This document shows positions 1 to 5,209 of a stretch of 5,798 nt of DNA, piece by piece (positions within the stretch are counted from its first letter, which is position 1; every line of letters begins with the position of its first letter). The notes under the pieces are model-generated. The model made no database searches. It had not been told where the DNA came from and saw only the letters and a program-made list of their open reading frames with translations. The stretch is from DASRVA01 sp035550715 (GTDB lineage Bacteria; Gemmatimonadota; Gemmatimonadetes; JACCXV01; JAHWKZ01). The translations under genes were made by a program, and so were the position numbers. Location: assembly GCA_035550715.1 (NCBI GenBank), contig DASZOP010000033.1, positions 1 to 5,798 of the forward strand. The letters are read 5' to 3'.

Positions 1-1
1 G

Positions 2-1189
2 GCGCTGATGGCGTTTCTGGCCGTCGGCCTGGTTTCGTGCGGCGAGGGTGGAGAACGCGCGCCCGATGAGGGAGCCCCCGCGCCCGGCGAGGGTGAGGCT
101 TCCGCTCCCTCCAGCCGCGACCCCGTTCCGGCGGGCGACCCCGTGGCCGGAAGGGAGATCTTCCGCTTCGACACGTTCGGCGACGAGCGGTTCTGGACGG
201 ACACCCTCCGCATGCACGAGGTGATCCAGAGCTCGGTCGATCCCCTCACCGCGCTCGCGGTCGGTCTCAAGGTGGACTCCGAGGTCCTTCCGCCGGGGAT
301 CCTGGGTCAGGTCGACCTGTCCGACCCCGCCACGACCGTCGCCCTCCTCGAGATGAACGCCGTGGTCGGGCTCAAGGCGGAGGTCGTGGACGGTCGGATC
401 CAACGCGTCGGCGTCACCTGCGCGCTATGCCATTCGGACGTGGACGATTCGGTCCAGGAGGGGATCGGCCGCCGCCTGGACGGCCATCCGAACCGGGATC
501 TGGACCCGGGCAAGATCCTCTCCCTCTCCCCGGCGCTTCAGGACCCCGCTGTCCAGGCCGTGCTCACGTCCTGGGGCCCCGGCATGTACGACGCCTACTG
601 GAACCACGACAACCTCAACGATCCGACCGTGATCCCGGCGGCCTACGGCCTGAGCGGGGTTCCGGTGGAGACCTTCACCGGAGAAGGCCCGGTCAGCTAC
701 TGGAACGCCTACGTCGCGGTGACCCAGATGCACGGGCAGGGCTCCTTCCGCGATCCGAAGATGGGGATCGAGATCGTCGCGTCACCCGACCTCGTGACCC
801 CGAAGCTTCCCGACCTGCAGGCCTACCAGCTCACGCTGGCCGCCCCGACGCCGCCTCCGGGGAGCTTCGATGCCGCCGCGGCGGCACGGGGAGAAGAGGT
901 CTTCCAGGAGCGGTGCGCGAGCTGCCACATCCCGCCGACTTTCACCGATGCGGGCGAGATCGTGCACGAGCCGTCCGAGACGGGGATGGATCCCGGCCTG
1001 GCCGAGCGCGGCACGACGGGCGGCTATCGGACGACGCCTCTCCGCGGCGCCTGGCAGCGGCCGCCTTACTTCCACGACGGGAGCGCCGCCACGCTGGAGG
1101 AGGTGGTGGATCACTACGACGACTTCCTCGACCTGGGGCTGACCGCCCAGCAGAAGGCGGACCTGGTCGAGTACCTGAAGTCGTTGTAG
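2..1189 (+). CDS. Di-haem c-type cytochrome, CcP/MauG-like lipoprotein (5' end probably outside window)
   Basis: Probable periplasmic, membrane-anchored di-haem cytochrome of the cytochrome c peroxidase/MauG type. The reaction and substrate are unknown. Numbering from the ATG at 8, there is a lipobox (L8-V9-S10-C11) followed by a Pro/Gly/Glu/Ala-rich linker to about residue 45. Two CXXCH haem sites follow: Cys138/Cys141/His142 and Cys303/Cys306/His307. After the second comes the MauG/CcP-type C-terminal block, with Y340-R-T-T-P-L-R346 and P353-Y-F-H-D-G-S359. The first haem site lies about 125 residues after the lipid-anchor cysteine, so an extra N-terminal region precedes it. The segment after haem 1 (G-I-G-R-R-L-D-G, then N-R-D-L) looks like a conserved family block. 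Residues 1-7 contain no positive charge, no ribosome site is visible before 8, and the frame is open to the edge, so the real start is probably upstream. Alternatives are a RoxA-like oxygenase relative or a plain electron carrier. The cytochrome call is firm; the function is not. Confidence 0.88.
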   Translation, partial: ALMAFLAVGLVSCGEGGERAPDEGAPAPGEGEASAPSSRDPVPAGDPVAGREIFRFDTFGDERFWTDTLRMHEVIQSSVDPLTALAVGLKVDSEVLPPGILGQVDLSDPATTVALLEMNAVVGLKAEVVDGRIQRVGVTCALCHSDVDDSVQEGIGRRLDGHPNRDLDPGKILSLSPALQDPAVQAVLTSWGPGMYDAYWNHDNLNDPTVIPAAYGLSGVPVETFTGEGPVSYWNAYVAVTQMHGQGSFRDPKMGIEIVASPDLVTPKLPDLQAYQLTLAAPTPPPGSFDAAAAARGEEVFQERCASCHIPPTFTDAGEIVHEPSETGMDPGLAERGTTGGYRTTPLRGAWQRPPYFHDGSAATLEEVVDHYDDFLDLGLTAQQKADLVEYLKSL

Positions 1190-1220
1190 GGGAGCTCTGG
1201 CCCAGGAGAACCTCTCACGC

Positions 1221-1234
1221 ACGAGCCGGCTCGT
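1221..1234. repeat. Perfect 14-base palindrome between the cytochrome gene and ccmG
   Basis: ACGAGCCGGCTCGT equals its own reverse complement. It can be read as a dyad operator-like site, or as a 5-bp hairpin stem with a CCGG loop followed by only three T residues (1234-1236). It sits in the 81-base gap that separates the cytochrome gene from the ccm operon. The T run is too short and the stem too small for a convincing intrinsic terminator. No clear -35/-10 promoter pair is visible in the gap. A regulatory role is inference only. Confidence 0.3.
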
Positions 1235-1251
1235 TTGCCGAGGGGAAGGGC

Positions 1252-1260
1252 GGAGGGGAG
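1252..1260 (+). promoter_or_regulatory. Purine-rich ribosome binding site of ccmG
   Basis: The purine run GGAGGGGAG ends 10 bases before the GTG at 1271. It supports that GTG over the in-frame TTG at 1235, which lies upstream of this site and would add twelve residues before the Lys-Arg-Leu-rich signal anchor. Confidence 0.6.
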
Positions 1261-1270
1261 ATTCGCCGGC

Positions 1271-1873
1271 GTGAAGCGACTCCTCCTCCTGGCGGTCCTG
1301 GCGGCCGTCTTCGCCGTCTTCGCTTACGCGCTCACCCGCGAAGCCACCCTCGCCTCGCCCTTGATCGGCCGCGCCGCTCCGGAGTTCGCGTTCCCGCTCT
1401 TCGAGCCGGTGGGGGCCGATCCGGTGGCGGCCGCCGGCACGAACGTCGCGCTGGCGGATTTCTCGGGGACGCCGGTCGTCCTCAACTTCTGGGCTTCATG
1501 GTGCCTGTCGTGCCGGGACGAGGCGGCGGTCCTCGAGGCCGGCTGGCGGCGTTACCGCCCGGAGGTCGCCTTCGTCGGAATCGCGGTCAACGACGAGCCC
1601 GACGCGGCGCGCGCGTTCATCGCCCGCTACGGGAAGACGTACTTCCTGGGCCCCGACGTGAGCGGCTCGGTAGCGGTGGACTACGGGCTTCACGGAGTGC
1701 CCGAGACCTTCTTCATCGCGGCCGACGGGCGGGTTCTCTCGCGTCACGTCGGGCCGCTGACGCCGGACGATCTGGACCTCGCGATCGCCGACCTGAGGGC
1801 GGGCCGGACGGGGGGAGCGACGGGAGACCCGGAGGCGGTGATGCCGCTGGATCGGGGCGATGATCCGCGCTAG
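1271..1873 (+). CDS. ccmG: CcmG/DsbE-type periplasmic thioredoxin (cytochrome c biogenesis)
   Basis: Membrane-anchored thioredoxin-fold protein that reduces CXXCH cysteines of apocytochrome c, or its CcmH partner, in the periplasm before haem attachment. The 200-residue protein has an uncleaved-looking signal anchor at about 2-21 (K2-R3 then hydrophobic). The redox motif is W77-C78-L-S-C81 within N-F-W-A-S-W, and the conserved cis-proline motif is G142-V-P-E-T146, followed by R-H-V-G-P-L, which is typical of CcmG rather than generic thioredoxin. The last 20 or so residues are a Gly/Asp-rich tail without obvious fold. I chose GTG 1271 because it begins a proper signal anchor and follows a purine-rich ribosome site; the longer TTG 1235 form adds only an unlikely polar leader. 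It is the first gene of the ccm cluster, and its stop lies 16 bases before the preferred ccmH start. ResA/TlpA-like naming is possible, but the context makes CcmG much more likely. Confidence 0.93.
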   Translation: MKRLLLLAVLAAVFAVFAYALTREATLASPLIGRAAPEFAFPLFEPVGADPVAAAGTNVALADFSGTPVVLNFWASWCLSCRDEAAVLEAGWRRYRPEVAFVGIAVNDEPDAARAFIARYGKTYFLGPDVSGSVAVDYGLHGVPETFFIAADGRVLSRHVGPLTPDDLDLAIADLRAGRTGGATGDPEAVMPLDRGDDPR

Positions 1874-1889
1874 GCGAATCGGGGTGGCC

Positions 1890-2399
1890 ATGCGGAGGCA
1901 CGCGACCTGGACGGCTTGCCTGGCCGCTCTTCTGCTGAGCACGCCGGGCCTGCCCGCGCAGGAGGCCGAGGTTTCTTCCGAGGTCGCCCGGCCGACCATC
2001 GAGTTGACCCCCGAGCAGGAGGCCCGCGTCCGGGAGCTCGAGGGGGCGTTCCGGTGCCCCGTCTGCCGGAGCCAGTCGATCCGCCAGTCGCGCTCGTTCA
2101 TGGCCGAGGACATGAAGCGGCGGATCCGGGAGCTCGTCGCGGAGGGGCGGACGGACGAGGAGGTCCGCGACTTCTTCGTCGAGCGGTACGGGACCTGGAT
2201 CCTCCTCGAGCCGCCGAAGACGGGGTTCAACCTGGCGGCCTGGCTCCTGCCCGGGGCGGCGGTCCTCGCCGGCGCCATCGGGGTGGTCCTGGCGGCCCGG
2301 CGGTGGGCGTCCCGATCGCCTGCGCGGGGCACCGTGGAACCGCCGCCGGAATCGCCTTATCTTGACCGCCTGGAGCGCGAGCTCAAGGAGACCGAGTGA
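1890..2399 (+). CDS. ccmH: CcmH/CycL/NrfF-type thiol oxidoreductase subunit of haem lyase
   Basis: Periplasm-facing thiol oxidoreductase that handles the CXXCH cysteines of apocytochrome c together with CcmG and CcmF. From ATG 1890 the 169 residues show a signal peptide (R2-R3, hydrophobic 8-20, likely cleavage after L-P-A at 23), the family motif F-R-C56-P-V-C59-R-S-Q-S-I, the three-helix region with D-M-K-R-R-I-R-E-L, F-F-V-E-R-Y-G and L-L-E-P-P-K, and one membrane helix at about 115-136. A short charged tail follows, with no TPR domain. It is therefore the short CcmH form, without the CcmI-like extension that is fused in E. coli CcmH; a separate ccmI, if any, lies outside the window. An in-frame ATG at 1860 would overlap ccmG by 14 bases. 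I prefer 1890 because it gives a normal-length signal peptide, and the first codons of the longer form include AGG and CGA, unlike the rest of the gene. Neither start has a strong ribosome site. Confidence 0.94.
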   Translation: MRRHATWTACLAALLLSTPGLPAQEAEVSSEVARPTIELTPEQEARVRELEGAFRCPVCRSQSIRQSRSFMAEDMKRRIRELVAEGRTDEEVRDFFVERYGTWILLEPPKTGFNLAAWLLPGAAVLAGAIGVVLAARRWASRSPARGTVEPPPESPYLDRLERELKETE

Positions 2400-2411
2400 C
2401 CCACCGAGCCG

Positions 2412-2417
2412 AGGAGG
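2412..2417 (+). promoter_or_regulatory. Strong ribosome binding site (AGGAGG) of ccmE
   Basis: A perfect AGGAGG lies 7 bases before GTG 2425, in the 25-base gap after the ccmH stop. It fixes the ccmE start at 2425. The in-frame TTG at 2362, inside ccmH, would prepend a polar Arg/Ser-rich leader before the anchor helix. Confidence 0.85.
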
Positions 2418-2424
2418 AGACCCC

Positions 2425-2865
2425 GTGCGGCGCCTGAAGGCGGGACGCCTGGCGATCGCGATGGCGCTCGTCGCCGGAGCCGTCGGCTACCTCGTGTTCG
2501 CGGCCACGCGCGACAACCTCACCTACTATTACGAGATCGACGAGCTGGCGGCGGCGACGACCGGCCCTGGCGAGAAGATCCGCCTGTCAGGAGACGTCGT
2601 GGCCGGGTCGATCGTCAAGGAGGACGCGGCCCGGCGGGTCCGGTTCGCCATCCGGGGCGTCGATGCCCCGGCGGGCTCGGCCGAGATCCCGGTCGTCTAC
2701 GGGGGCACCCTTCCCGACATCTTCCGCCCCGACATCCAGGTCGTCGTGGAGGGGCGGCTCGACGATGGTGGCACCTTCCACGCCGAGACCCTCCTCGCCA
2801 AGTGCCCCTCCAAGTATCAGGCCGAAGGCGCGCTGGACGAGCCCGCGCCGGCGCCCAGGTCCTGA
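2425..2865 (+). CDS. ccmE: Haem chaperone CcmE, CXXXY (cysteine) variant
   Basis: Periplasmic haem chaperone, anchored by one N-terminal helix, that receives haem from CcmC and hands it to CcmF. The 146 residues match the family's usual length. An R2-R3-x-K5 head and membrane helix at about 8-28 are followed by Y-Y-Y-E-I-D-E-L (34-41), the beta-barrel (OB-fold) segments with I-R-L-S-G-D-V-V, V-V-Y-G-G-T-L-P-D-I-F and V-V-V-E-G, and then L-L-A-K-C127-P-S-K-Y131. In classical CcmE the last block is A-K-H-D-E-N-Y, where the His binds haem covalently. Here that position is Cys, giving CXXXY, as in the variant known from archaea and Desulfovibrio. The codon is TGC at 2803-2805, and the surrounding frame is clean. 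Tyr131 is kept. A short Pro/Ala-rich tail follows. The start is GTG after AGGAGG. The stop TGA overlaps the probable CTG start of ccmA. Confidence 0.95.
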   Translation: MRRLKAGRLAIAMALVAGAVGYLVFAATRDNLTYYYEIDELAAATTGPGEKIRLSGDVVAGSIVKEDAARRVRFAIRGVDAPAGSAEIPVVYGGTLPDIFRPDIQVVVEGRLDDGGTFHAETLLAKCPSKYQAEGALDEPAPAPRS

Positions 2866-3599
2866 GCGACCCGCCGGGGACCGCACATCCGCTGCTTGAG
2901 GTCGAGGGCCTGAGCAGGGCCTACGGGCCCGTCCGGGCGCTGGACGAAGTGACGTTCACGCTGGACCCGGGCGAGCTCCTGGTCGTGGCGGGTCCCAACG
3001 GGGCCGGGAAGACGACCCTCGTCCGGACCCTCGCCCGGCTCTCCCGTCCGACGGGCGGGACGATCCGGCTGGGCGGTGAGGATTGGCTGAAGGCGGCCGC
3101 CGAACGCCAGCGCGAGGTCGGGCTTCTCAGCCACGCCACCTTCCTGTACGATCGGCTGACCGCGCTCGAGAACCTCGAGTTCTACGCCCGGCTGTACCGC
3201 CTGACCGGTCCCGGCCGGCGCATCCGGCAGGCCCTCGAGGCGGCCGGCGCGCTGGACCTCGCCGACCGGCGGGCGGGGACCCTCTCCCGGGGCCAGGCCC
3301 AGCGGGTCTCGATGGCCCGGGCGATCCTCCACGAGCCCCGTCTCCTCCTCCTCGACGAACCGCACGCCGGGCTCGATCCCCATTCCGTCCGCCGGCTGAA
3401 CGACGTCCTCGCCGATCTCAGGACGGCGGGACGCGCGATCCTCTTCACGACCCACGACCTGGCGCGGGTGCCGGAATCGGCGACCCGGTTCCTGATCCTG
3501 GTCGAGGGGCGAGTGGTCGATGCCGGCCGGCGCGACGAGGCCCGGGACGGGCTCGAGCGGCGCTACGAGCGGGCGGTTGCGTGGATAGGGGAGACGTGA
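2862..3599 (+). CDS. ccmA: ABC transporter ATP-binding subunit CcmA
   Basis: Cytoplasmic ATPase that works with CcmB and CcmC to release haem-loaded CcmE. Numbered from CTG 2862 (245 residues), it has L-L-E-V-E-G-L-S at the N-terminus, Walker A G44-P-N-G-A-G-K-T51, ABC signature L141-S-R-G-Q145, Walker B L-L-L-L-D165-E166-P, D-loop A-G-L-D, and H-loop His198 (T-T-H-D). L-S-x-G-Q-x-x-R-V-x-x-A-R is typical of CcmA. The start is uncertain. The only canonical upstream start is GTG 2802, which overlaps ccmE by 64 bases and adds an Arg/Gly/Ala-rich leader that looks like out-of-frame ccmE. CTG 2862 forms a CTGA overlap with the ccmE stop, in exactly the register of the GTGA/ATGA overlaps at ccmB, ccmD and ccmF, and it gives a leader of normal length. 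The next in-frame GTG (2949) would remove part of the fold. The gene call is firm; the start is moderate. Confidence 0.93.
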   Translation: MSDPPGTAHPLLEVEGLSRAYGPVRALDEVTFTLDPGELLVVAGPNGAGKTTLVRTLARLSRPTGGTIRLGGEDWLKAAAERQREVGLLSHATFLYDRLTALENLEFYARLYRLTGPGRRIRQALEAAGALDLADRRAGTLSRGQAQRVSMARAILHEPRLLLLDEPHAGLDPHSVRRLNDVLADLRTAGRAILFTTHDLARVPESATRFLILVEGRVVDAGRRDEARDGLERRYERAVAWIGET

Positions 3600-4270
3600 G
3601 CGGGCCGGCCCCGGCCCTCGCGATCCTCGCCAAGGATCTCCGCCTGGAGCTCCGGCGGGTCGAGAGCCTGGCGACGATGGCGGTCTTCGCGGGGCTCGTG
3701 ATCCTGATCTTCGCGTTCGTGGGCGATCCCACGCCGGCCGACCTGGCCCGGATCGGACCGGGAGCCCTGTGGGCCAGCATCCTGTTCGCCGGGGCGCTCG
3801 GGTTCGAGCGGTGGTTCGCCGAGGAGGAGCGGAACGCCGCCCTCCACGGCCTCCTCCTCGCGCCGGTCGACCGGGAGATCCTGTTCCTCGGCAAGTGGGC
3901 CGGGGCGACTCTGTTCCTGCTGGGTTTGGAGGCGCTCCTGGTCCCCGCGGCAGCGACCCTCTTCCGGCTCGACCTCGGGGGCGCCTGGGGCTCGTTCGCG
4001 ATCCTCCTGCCGGTGGTGACGGTCGGCTACGCCGCGCTCGGGACCTTTTTCGCCGCGGTGGCATCCCGGACGACGGCGAGCCAGCTTCTCCTCCCGGTCC
4101 TTCTCTTCCCGCTCAGCGTTCCCCTCCTACTGGCCGGGATCGAGGGCGGCCAGGCGCTGGCCGCTGGTCAGGGCGGCGAGTTCTGGGACTGGCTGGGACT
4201 GGCGGTCGCGTTCGACGTCCTGTTCGGGACGGTGTGCACGGTGGCGTTCGGAACCGTGATCGAGGAGTAG
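3596..4270 (+). CDS. ccmB: Haem exporter/ABC permease subunit CcmB
   Basis: Inner-membrane partner of CcmA in the CcmABC complex that frees holo-CcmE. The 224 residues match the usual CcmB size of about 220, with six hydrophobic segments at roughly 25-43, 55-72, 98-122, 131-155, 163-181 and 199-221. Family-like features are the N-terminal L-A-K-D-L-R-L-E-L-R stretch, F-E-R-W-F-A-E-E-E-R-N-A-A-L-H-G-L-L-L-A-P (70-90), and L-L-P-V-L-L-F-P-L-S-V-P (165-176). It starts at GTG 3596, whose last two bases open the ccmA stop (GTGA), with the purine stretch AGGGGAG just upstream, so translation is probably coupled to ccmA. The frame remains open far upstream across ccmA, but that extension is Arg/Pro-rich out-of-frame translation. 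A tandem 10-base repeat lies near the 3' end. Its last two sense codons, GAG GAG, double as the ribosome site of ccmC. Confidence 0.95.
   Translation: MSGPAPALAILAKDLRLELRRVESLATMAVFAGLVILIFAFVGDPTPADLARIGPGALWASILFAGALGFERWFAEEERNAALHGLLLAPVDREILFLGKWAGATLFLLGLEALLVPAAATLFRLDLGGAWGSFAILLPVVTVGYAALGTFFAAVASRTTASQLLLPVLLFPLSVPLLLAGIEGGQALAAGQGGEFWDWLGLAVAFDVLFGTVCTVAFGTVIEE
4184..4203 (+). repeat. Perfect tandem duplication of a 10-base unit inside ccmB
   Basis: TGGGACTGGC occurs twice back to back (4184-4193 and 4194-4203), encoding the stretch W-D-W-L-G-L-A at the start of the last CcmB helix. The unit length is not a multiple of three, so gain or loss of a copy would frameshift the gene. 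The present frame is intact. It may be chance in GC-rich sequence. Confidence 0.5.
4262..4267 (+). promoter_or_regulatory. Ribosome binding site of ccmC inside the last ccmB codons
   Basis: GAGGAG, the two Glu codons before the ccmB TAG stop, lies 7 bases before TTG 4275. This ideal spacing is the main support for a TTG start of ccmC. The arrangement probably makes ccmC translation depend on ribosomes finishing ccmB. Confidence 0.75.
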
Positions 4271-4274
4271 AACG

Positions 4275-5060
4275 TTGAACTGGCTCCCCCGCTCCTGGCG
4301 ACAGCTCTGGTCGACCCTCGACGGGCGGCTCTACCACTTCCTGATCGACGTGCGGCCCTGGATCGGGTGGTTCGCGGTCGGAACGATGGTGTTCACCTTC
4401 GGGCTCGTCTTCTGGTGGGTGCCGCTCGAGGACGTACAGGGGTATCCGCAGAAGATCTTCTACATCCACGTCCCCTCGGCATGGCTTGCCTACGCCTCGT
4501 TCGCGTTCGTGTTCGCGGCCTCGGTCCTCTACCTCTGGCAGCGGTCCCGGCTGTGGGACATCTTCGCTCGCTGCGCCGCCGAGATCGGCTTCCTGTTCAC
4601 CACGCTCACGCTGGTGACCGGGATGCTCTGGGGGCGGCCGATATGGGGGGCTTTCTGGACGTGGGACGCGCGCCTGACGACGACCCTGATCCTGTGGTTC
4701 ATCTATGGCGGGTACCTGCTTCTGCGGGCCTTCGCGCGGCCGGGCGTCGACGTCGGCCGGATCGCAGCCGCGGTCGGGATCATCGGGTTCCTCGACGTCC
4801 CGATCATCCACATGTCGGTCGTCTGGTGGCGCACCCTCCATCCCACCCCGGTGGTCATGATCATGGACGATCCCGGGGGCGGCCTCCCGGCATCGATGCT
4901 GGTGACGCTCCTGGTGTCGCTGTCGTCGTTCACCCTTGTATTCGTCTACTTTCTGATCCAGCGGGTCTGGCAGGAGCGGACGGCGGAAAACCTGGAGCTC
5001 CTGGAGACGATCCTCGACCGGACGGAGCGTGGTGTAAAGGTGAAAGGAGAGGTCCCGTGA
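4275..5060 (+). CDS. ccmC: Haem-handling membrane protein CcmC
   Basis: Inner-membrane protein that presents haem on the periplasmic side and loads it onto CcmE. Of 261 residues, about the first 25 are an amphipathic leader, followed by hydrophobic segments at about 30-49, 69-88, 104-119, 136-152, 162-180 and 207-229. The tryptophan-rich (WWD) haem site is W124-G-A-F-W128-T-W130-D131-A-R-L-T-T. Candidate haem-ligand histidines flank it: His65 in F-Y-I-H-V-P-S-A-W, and His179 or His189 in I-I-H-M-S-V-V-W184-W185-R-T-L-H-P. The usual glutamine after L-H is proline here. TTG 4275 is accepted because of the well-spaced GAGGAG; later starts (GTG 4350, ATG 4386) would cut into the first helix. The C-terminal tail (233-261) is charged and likely helical. 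The stop overlaps the ccmD GTG. Distinction from CcmF is clear from length and from the W-W-x-T-L-H motif. Confidence 0.96.
   Translation: MNWLPRSWRQLWSTLDGRLYHFLIDVRPWIGWFAVGTMVFTFGLVFWWVPLEDVQGYPQKIFYIHVPSAWLAYASFAFVFAASVLYLWQRSRLWDIFARCAAEIGFLFTTLTLVTGMLWGRPIWGAFWTWDARLTTTLILWFIYGGYLLLRAFARPGVDVGRIAAAVGIIGFLDVPIIHMSVVWWRTLHPTPVVMIMDDPGGGLPASMLVTLLVSLSSFTLVFVYFLIQRVWQERTAENLELLETILDRTERGVKVKGEVP
5044..5049 (+). promoter_or_regulatory. Ribosome binding site of ccmD
   Basis: AAGGAG within the last codons of ccmC lies 7 bases before GTG 5057. It confirms a GTG start for this very small gene. Confidence 0.8.
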
Positions 5061-5209
5061 CCTGGTACCTGTTCGCGTACGTGGCCTTCTGGGCGGCCCT
5101 GTTCGGATATCTGCTGGGGCTCTCCTCGCGCCAGGCGCGGCTCAACCGCCGGGCGGCCGAGCTGACCGGCCGGCTGATCGCCCGCTCGGCGGGGAAGGGA
5201 GAGGCATGA
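5057..5209 (+). CDS. ccmD: Small membrane protein CcmD
   Basis: A 50-residue protein with one N-terminal membrane helix (about 3-22, aromatic-rich: W3, Y4, F6, Y8, F11, W12) and a basic, helical C-terminal tail with Arg at 25, 28, 31, 32, 39 and 43. This is the classic CcmD layout. CcmD is known to bind CcmC and CcmE and to help release of holo-CcmE from the CcmABC complex. Sequence conservation in this family is low, so the call rests on size, topology and position between ccmC and ccmF. The start is GTG 5057, whose TG belongs to the ccmC TGA stop (GTGA) and which is preceded by a well-spaced AAGGAG. Its own stop overlaps the ccmF ATG (ATGA). A long frame covering it continues upstream through ccmC, but only the last 50 codons look like protein. 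Confidence 0.88.
   Translation: MTWYLFAYVAFWAALFGYLLGLSSRQARLNRRAAELTGRLIARSAGKGEA

Noticed and set aside
1221..1236. Intrinsic terminator after the cytochrome gene
   Set aside because: The stem is at most 5 bp with a 4-base loop, and only three T residues follow, so it does not meet a normal terminator pattern.
1235..1270. Longer ccmG start at TTG 1235
   Set aside because: It would add a polar leader before the signal anchor and overlaps the end of the palindrome. GTG 1271 has a purine-rich ribosome site and begins directly with the Lys-Arg anchor.
427..1863. Long + strand open frame (478 codons) across the cytochrome gene and ccmG
   Set aside because: The product is Arg/Gly/Pro-rich, without domains or hydrophobic segments, and overlaps two well-supported genes in another frame. 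It is typical shadow coding in high-GC DNA.
1496..2332. - strand open frame opposite ccmG and ccmH
   Set aside because: No recognisable motif, Arg/Ser-rich, and antisense to two clear ccm genes.
2362..2424. Longer ccmE start at TTG 2362 inside ccmH
   Set aside because: GTG 2425 follows a perfect AGGAGG at 7-base spacing and begins with the anchor's basic head; the extra residues look like out-of-frame ccmH.
3165..3179. Repeated CTCGAG hexamers in ccmA
   Set aside because: They simply encode Leu-Glu twice in the L-E-N-L-E-F helix with preferred codons; no dyad or regulatory logic is evident.
2817..4064. Long - strand open frame (415 codons) opposite ccmA and ccmB
   Set aside because: Its translation is low-complexity Arg/Pro/Gly, antisense to ccmA and ccmB, whose catalytic motifs and membrane helices are unmistakable.
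4113..4841. - strand open frame opposite ccmC
   Set aside because: The composition is Pro/Arg/Glu/Asp-rich, as expected from reverse reading of a membrane protein gene in GC-rich DNA.
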